Shown: piece by piece, positions 6,272 through 8,138 of the stretch
How positions within the stretch are numbered: the stretch's first letter is position 1
How the letters are laid out: every line of letters begins with the position of its first letter
Assembly (NCBI GenBank): GCA_002417685.1
Contig: DICP01000003.1
Coordinates: forward strand, 19,904-28,041
Source: Candidatus Mesolinea sp. UBA5823
Lineage (GTDB): Bacteria; Chloroflexota; Anaerolineae; Anaerolineales; Anaerolineaceae
Direction of reading: 5' to 3'
DNA length: 8,138 nt
Program-made: the position numbers and the translations under genes
Notes under the pieces: model-generated
What the model saw: only the letters and a program-made list of their open reading frames with translations
The model's database searches: none
What the model was told of the DNA's origin: nothing

Positions 6272-7594
6272 ATGCGGTTTTCGGATTTAATTAGTTTGAT
6301 TGTGGCTAACCTCAGCCGGCGCAAAGGGCGGGTGTTGCTCACTGCAATTGGTGTAATGATTGGCACAGCCGCTGTCGTAACCCTAGTTTCTTTAGGTGCT
6401 GGTTTACAAAAAGCTGCCACGGAATCCCTCTGGGGCATTAGTGACCTTTCAAGCATCATGGTATATCCAACCTATGGCGGAGAAATGGGTGGAATGGTTA
6501 TGATAGGCGGATCTCAGCAAGAACAACAAGATGCTGTTTTGCTAACGCCTTCAAAGATTTCAGAAATTGAAGCCCTTCCCGGTGTGGAACGGGTGATTAT
6601 CCAAGATTACCTTAGTGTCGGAACGGAAATCAAATTAGATAAACTATCCTCATGGGGGAATATTCAAGGCGTAAGTGTGTCCGATCTTAAGGAGATGAAC
6701 TTGGCAGCATCTCAGGGAACCACAGAACTTGGCATGGGTAAAATCATTGTTGGCGCTTATGTTAATCGCAATTTCTATGACCCTAATCAACGCTACGATG
6801 AAGGACCCATTGATCCGCCTGATTTGATGGGTAAGATTCTTAATGTCACACTCATCAAGTGGAATGAGGAAGGGGGGGAAACTAGGCGTACCTATCGCAT
6901 GGAAGTGGCTGGCGTGTTGCAAGAAACCCGCGGAGAAGCTGATTACAGCATGTACATGACTTTGGACGAAATTACGCGTTGGAATGAATGGGGGCGAGGG
7001 CAGCGGATAAATCGCGAAAAGGAAGGCTACAATCAAGTCATTGTGAAAGCCGAAAGCCCCCAGATTGTATTAGATGTTGCTGATCAAATTACCGGTTTAG
7101 GGCTGCAGGCTTATACACCCCAATCAATGGTGCAAGGGATCAACAGCTTCTTTACCACCATGCAAGTTATTTTTGGCGGCATCGGCGCAATCTCACTGCT
7201 TGTGGCTGCCATTGGTATCGCTAATACCATGACTATGTCCATACTCGAACGCACGCGCGAAATTGGGATTATGAAGGCGATCGGCGCAACCAACAATAAC
7301 ATTTTGGCAATTTTCCTCGGAGAAGCGAGCGGAATTGGTTTTGTTGGGGGTGTGGGTGGCTCCATCTTAGGATGGGGGGCCAGCAAGCTGATCAATATTT
7401 TTTCCGCCTCGTATTTAGCCAGTCAAGCCTCCGCTCAAGGCTATATGGGAAACACGATGCTCGCAACAGTTACGCCCTTCTGGCTTCCCATTTTCGCAAT
7501 TGTCTTTGCGACTATTGTTGGTTTAATATCTGGCTTGTACCCTTCGCTCAATGCCGCCACGCTCGTGCCGGTTTCGGCGCTAAAGTATGAATAA
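6272..7594 (+). CDS. MacB/FtsX-type ABC transporter permease
   Basis: A complete protein of 440 residues in the MacB layout: a short cytoplasmic N-terminus, TM1 at about 20-42, a large extracytoplasmic MacB_PCD-type domain at about 43-295, then three helices at about 298-320, 345-370 and 402-424. After TM2 comes ERTREIGIMKAIGAT (326-340), the conserved FtsX-family coupling segment that contacts the ATPase. The C-terminus ends in the familiar GLYPSLNAATLVPVSALKYE form. The extracytoplasmic domain begins with an unusual Gly/Met-rich loop at 68-80. Such permeases dimerise and act by mechanotransmission, moving ATPase-driven motion to the outside rather than carrying substrate through the membrane. 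It pairs with the ATPase at 4032-4769. No MacA adaptor or TolC gene is present. The family call is firm; the substrate could be a lipid, peptide, antibiotic or envelope component. Confidence 0.93.
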   Translation: MRFSDLISLIVANLSRRKGRVLLTAIGVMIGTAAVVTLVSLGAGLQKAATESLWGISDLSSIMVYPTYGGEMGGMVMIGGSQQEQQDAVLLTPSKISEIEALPGVERVIIQDYLSVGTEIKLDKLSSWGNIQGVSVSDLKEMNLAASQGTTELGMGKIIVGAYVNRNFYDPNQRYDEGPIDPPDLMGKILNVTLIKWNEEGGETRRTYRMEVAGVLQETRGEADYSMYMTLDEITRWNEWGRGQRINREKEGYNQVIVKAESPQIVLDVADQITGLGLQAYTPQSMVQGINSFFTTMQVIFGGIGAISLLVAAIGIANTMTMSILERTREIGIMKAIGATNNNILAIFLGEASGIGFVGGVGGSILGWGASKLINIFSASYLASQASAQGYMGNTMLATVTPFWLPIFAIVFATIVGLISGLYPSLNAATLVPVSALKYE

Positions 7595-7627
7595 ACGTTT
7601 AGATCACTCCTTAACAGCCTCAAAATT

Positions 7628-7666
7628 AAAAATGAGATTGATCTTATCTGGATCAATCTCATTTTT
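7628..7666. terminator. Bidirectional rho-independent terminator between convergent genes
   Basis: AAAAATGAGATTGATC (7628-7643) and GATCAATCTCATTTTT (7651-7666) are perfect complements: a 16-bp stem with a seven-base loop TTATCTG. The plus strand ends its right arm in T5 and the minus strand likewise, with more T-rich sequence on each side, so it can stop the ABC operon (ending at 7594) and the malG-like gene (ending at 7694). Confidence 0.9.
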
Positions 7667-7693
7667 GGTTTAATTTTTAGGAGATTTGTTGTT

Positions 7694-8138
7694 TTAGCCT
7701 TTCACCGCGCCTCGGGTAAGCCCGCCAACAATTTGGTCTTGAAGGACAAAGTAAAGAAGCATGATCGGCAGCGCTCCAATCAGCGCACCGGCAGCAAACA
7801 CACCCCACTTTTTATCAAACTGTCCAGCGGTAAAGAGCTGCAACCCGACCATCAATGTATATTTGCTGGAGTCATTGAGCAGCACTCTGGCCATTAAGAA
7901 GTCTCCATAGGTGCCGATGAAGCTCAGAATTCCAATAGTCACGAGGATAGGTCGCATCAATGGTAAGATCAACTTGGTGAAGACTTGCCAGTCATTAGCG
8001 CCGTCCACATGTGCAGATTCGTCGATATCCCTCGGGATGGTATCCATATAACCCTTCACCAGCCAAATATTCATACCCATCGAGCCGCCCAAGTAGACCA
8101 TAATTAGACCGGCGTGGGTGTTGAGTCCCAAAGCTGGT
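7694..8138 (-). CDS. malG: MalG-like carbohydrate ABC importer permease (5' part beyond window edge)
   Basis: This is a minus-strand frame open to the right edge, giving the C-terminal 147 residues plus a stop. The reading continues upstream of the in-window TTG at 8131 (codons for PA precede it), so that TTG is not a start and the gene is cut. The EAA loop of binding-protein-dependent permeases is visible as IDESAHVDGANDWQVF followed by KLILPLMRP, the site that docks the MalK-type ATPase. Membrane segments follow at about residues 65-85 and 117-137 of this fragment. The end, LTRGAVKG, closely resembles the C-terminus of E. coli MalG as I remember it, and the YTLMVGLQ segment also fits MalG, which points to a maltose/maltodextrin-type transporter rather than a generic sugar permease. 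MalF and the binding protein would be expected to the right. Family is certain, substrate likely but unproven. Confidence 0.85.
   Translation of the reverse strand, partial: PALGLNTHAGLIMVYLGGSMGMNIWLVKGYMDTIPRDIDESAHVDGANDWQVFTKLILPLMRPILVTIGILSFIGTYGDFLMARVLLNDSSKYTLMVGLQLFTAGQFDKKWGVFAAGALIGALPIMLLYFVLQDQIVGGLTRGAVKG

Noticed and set aside
8129..8131. TTG as start codon of the MalG-like gene
   Set aside because: The frame is open to the window edge and the protein pattern continues upstream. A MalG-type protein needs about 130 or more further N-terminal residues, so the gene is simply cut.

Overview
The window reads like an accessory-light chromosomal segment of a Gram-positive-like or monoderm environmental bacterium. 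My best guess is Chloroflexota, class Anaerolineae. This rests on Thr/Pro-rich linkers in the secreted protein, the YIP1 + MacB-type ABC + CARDB-like cluster, and a MalG-type sugar permease. It is an inference from gene content and style, not a measured placement. Base composition looks balanced to slightly AT-rich, and I saw no abrupt change that would suggest recent transfer.

Region 1 (1-2591, minus strand) is a tldD-tldE pair. The upstream gene is a complete TldD-type zinc metalloprotease with HExxxH and a C-terminal Cys ligand. Two bases after its stop comes a TldE/PmbA-type partner without the zinc motif, cut by the left edge of the window. The pair is read leftwards from a promoter at about 2627-2655.

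Region 2 (2592-3124) holds a 155-bp divergent intergenic region with a self-complementary -10 core (ATTATAAT) and a short inverted repeat. It is followed on the plus strand by a 125-residue Mth938-domain protein.

Region 3 (3125-7594, plus strand) is the most interesting part. It is a compact four-gene operon coding for a five-helix YIP1-family membrane protein, a complete MacB/LolD-type ABC ATPase, a secreted protein with three CARDB/NEW3-like beta-sandwich modules and a C-terminal amphipathic helix, and a MacB/FtsX-type permease. The first three genes are separated by single bases. The secreted protein sits where a MacA adaptor gene would be expected in a classical MacAB locus. I infer a mechanotransmission-type ABC system working on an extracytoplasmic substrate or on the envelope itself, with the CARDB-like protein as its extracellular partner. 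The substrate cannot be read from the sequence.

Region 4 (7595-8138): a perfect 16-bp hairpin with A-tract and T-tract flanks separates the operon from a convergent minus-strand gene. That gene is the C-terminal part of a MalG-like permease of a carbohydrate ABC importer, whose 5' part lies beyond the right edge. I saw no RNA genes, CRISPR arrays, insertion sequences or attachment sites.
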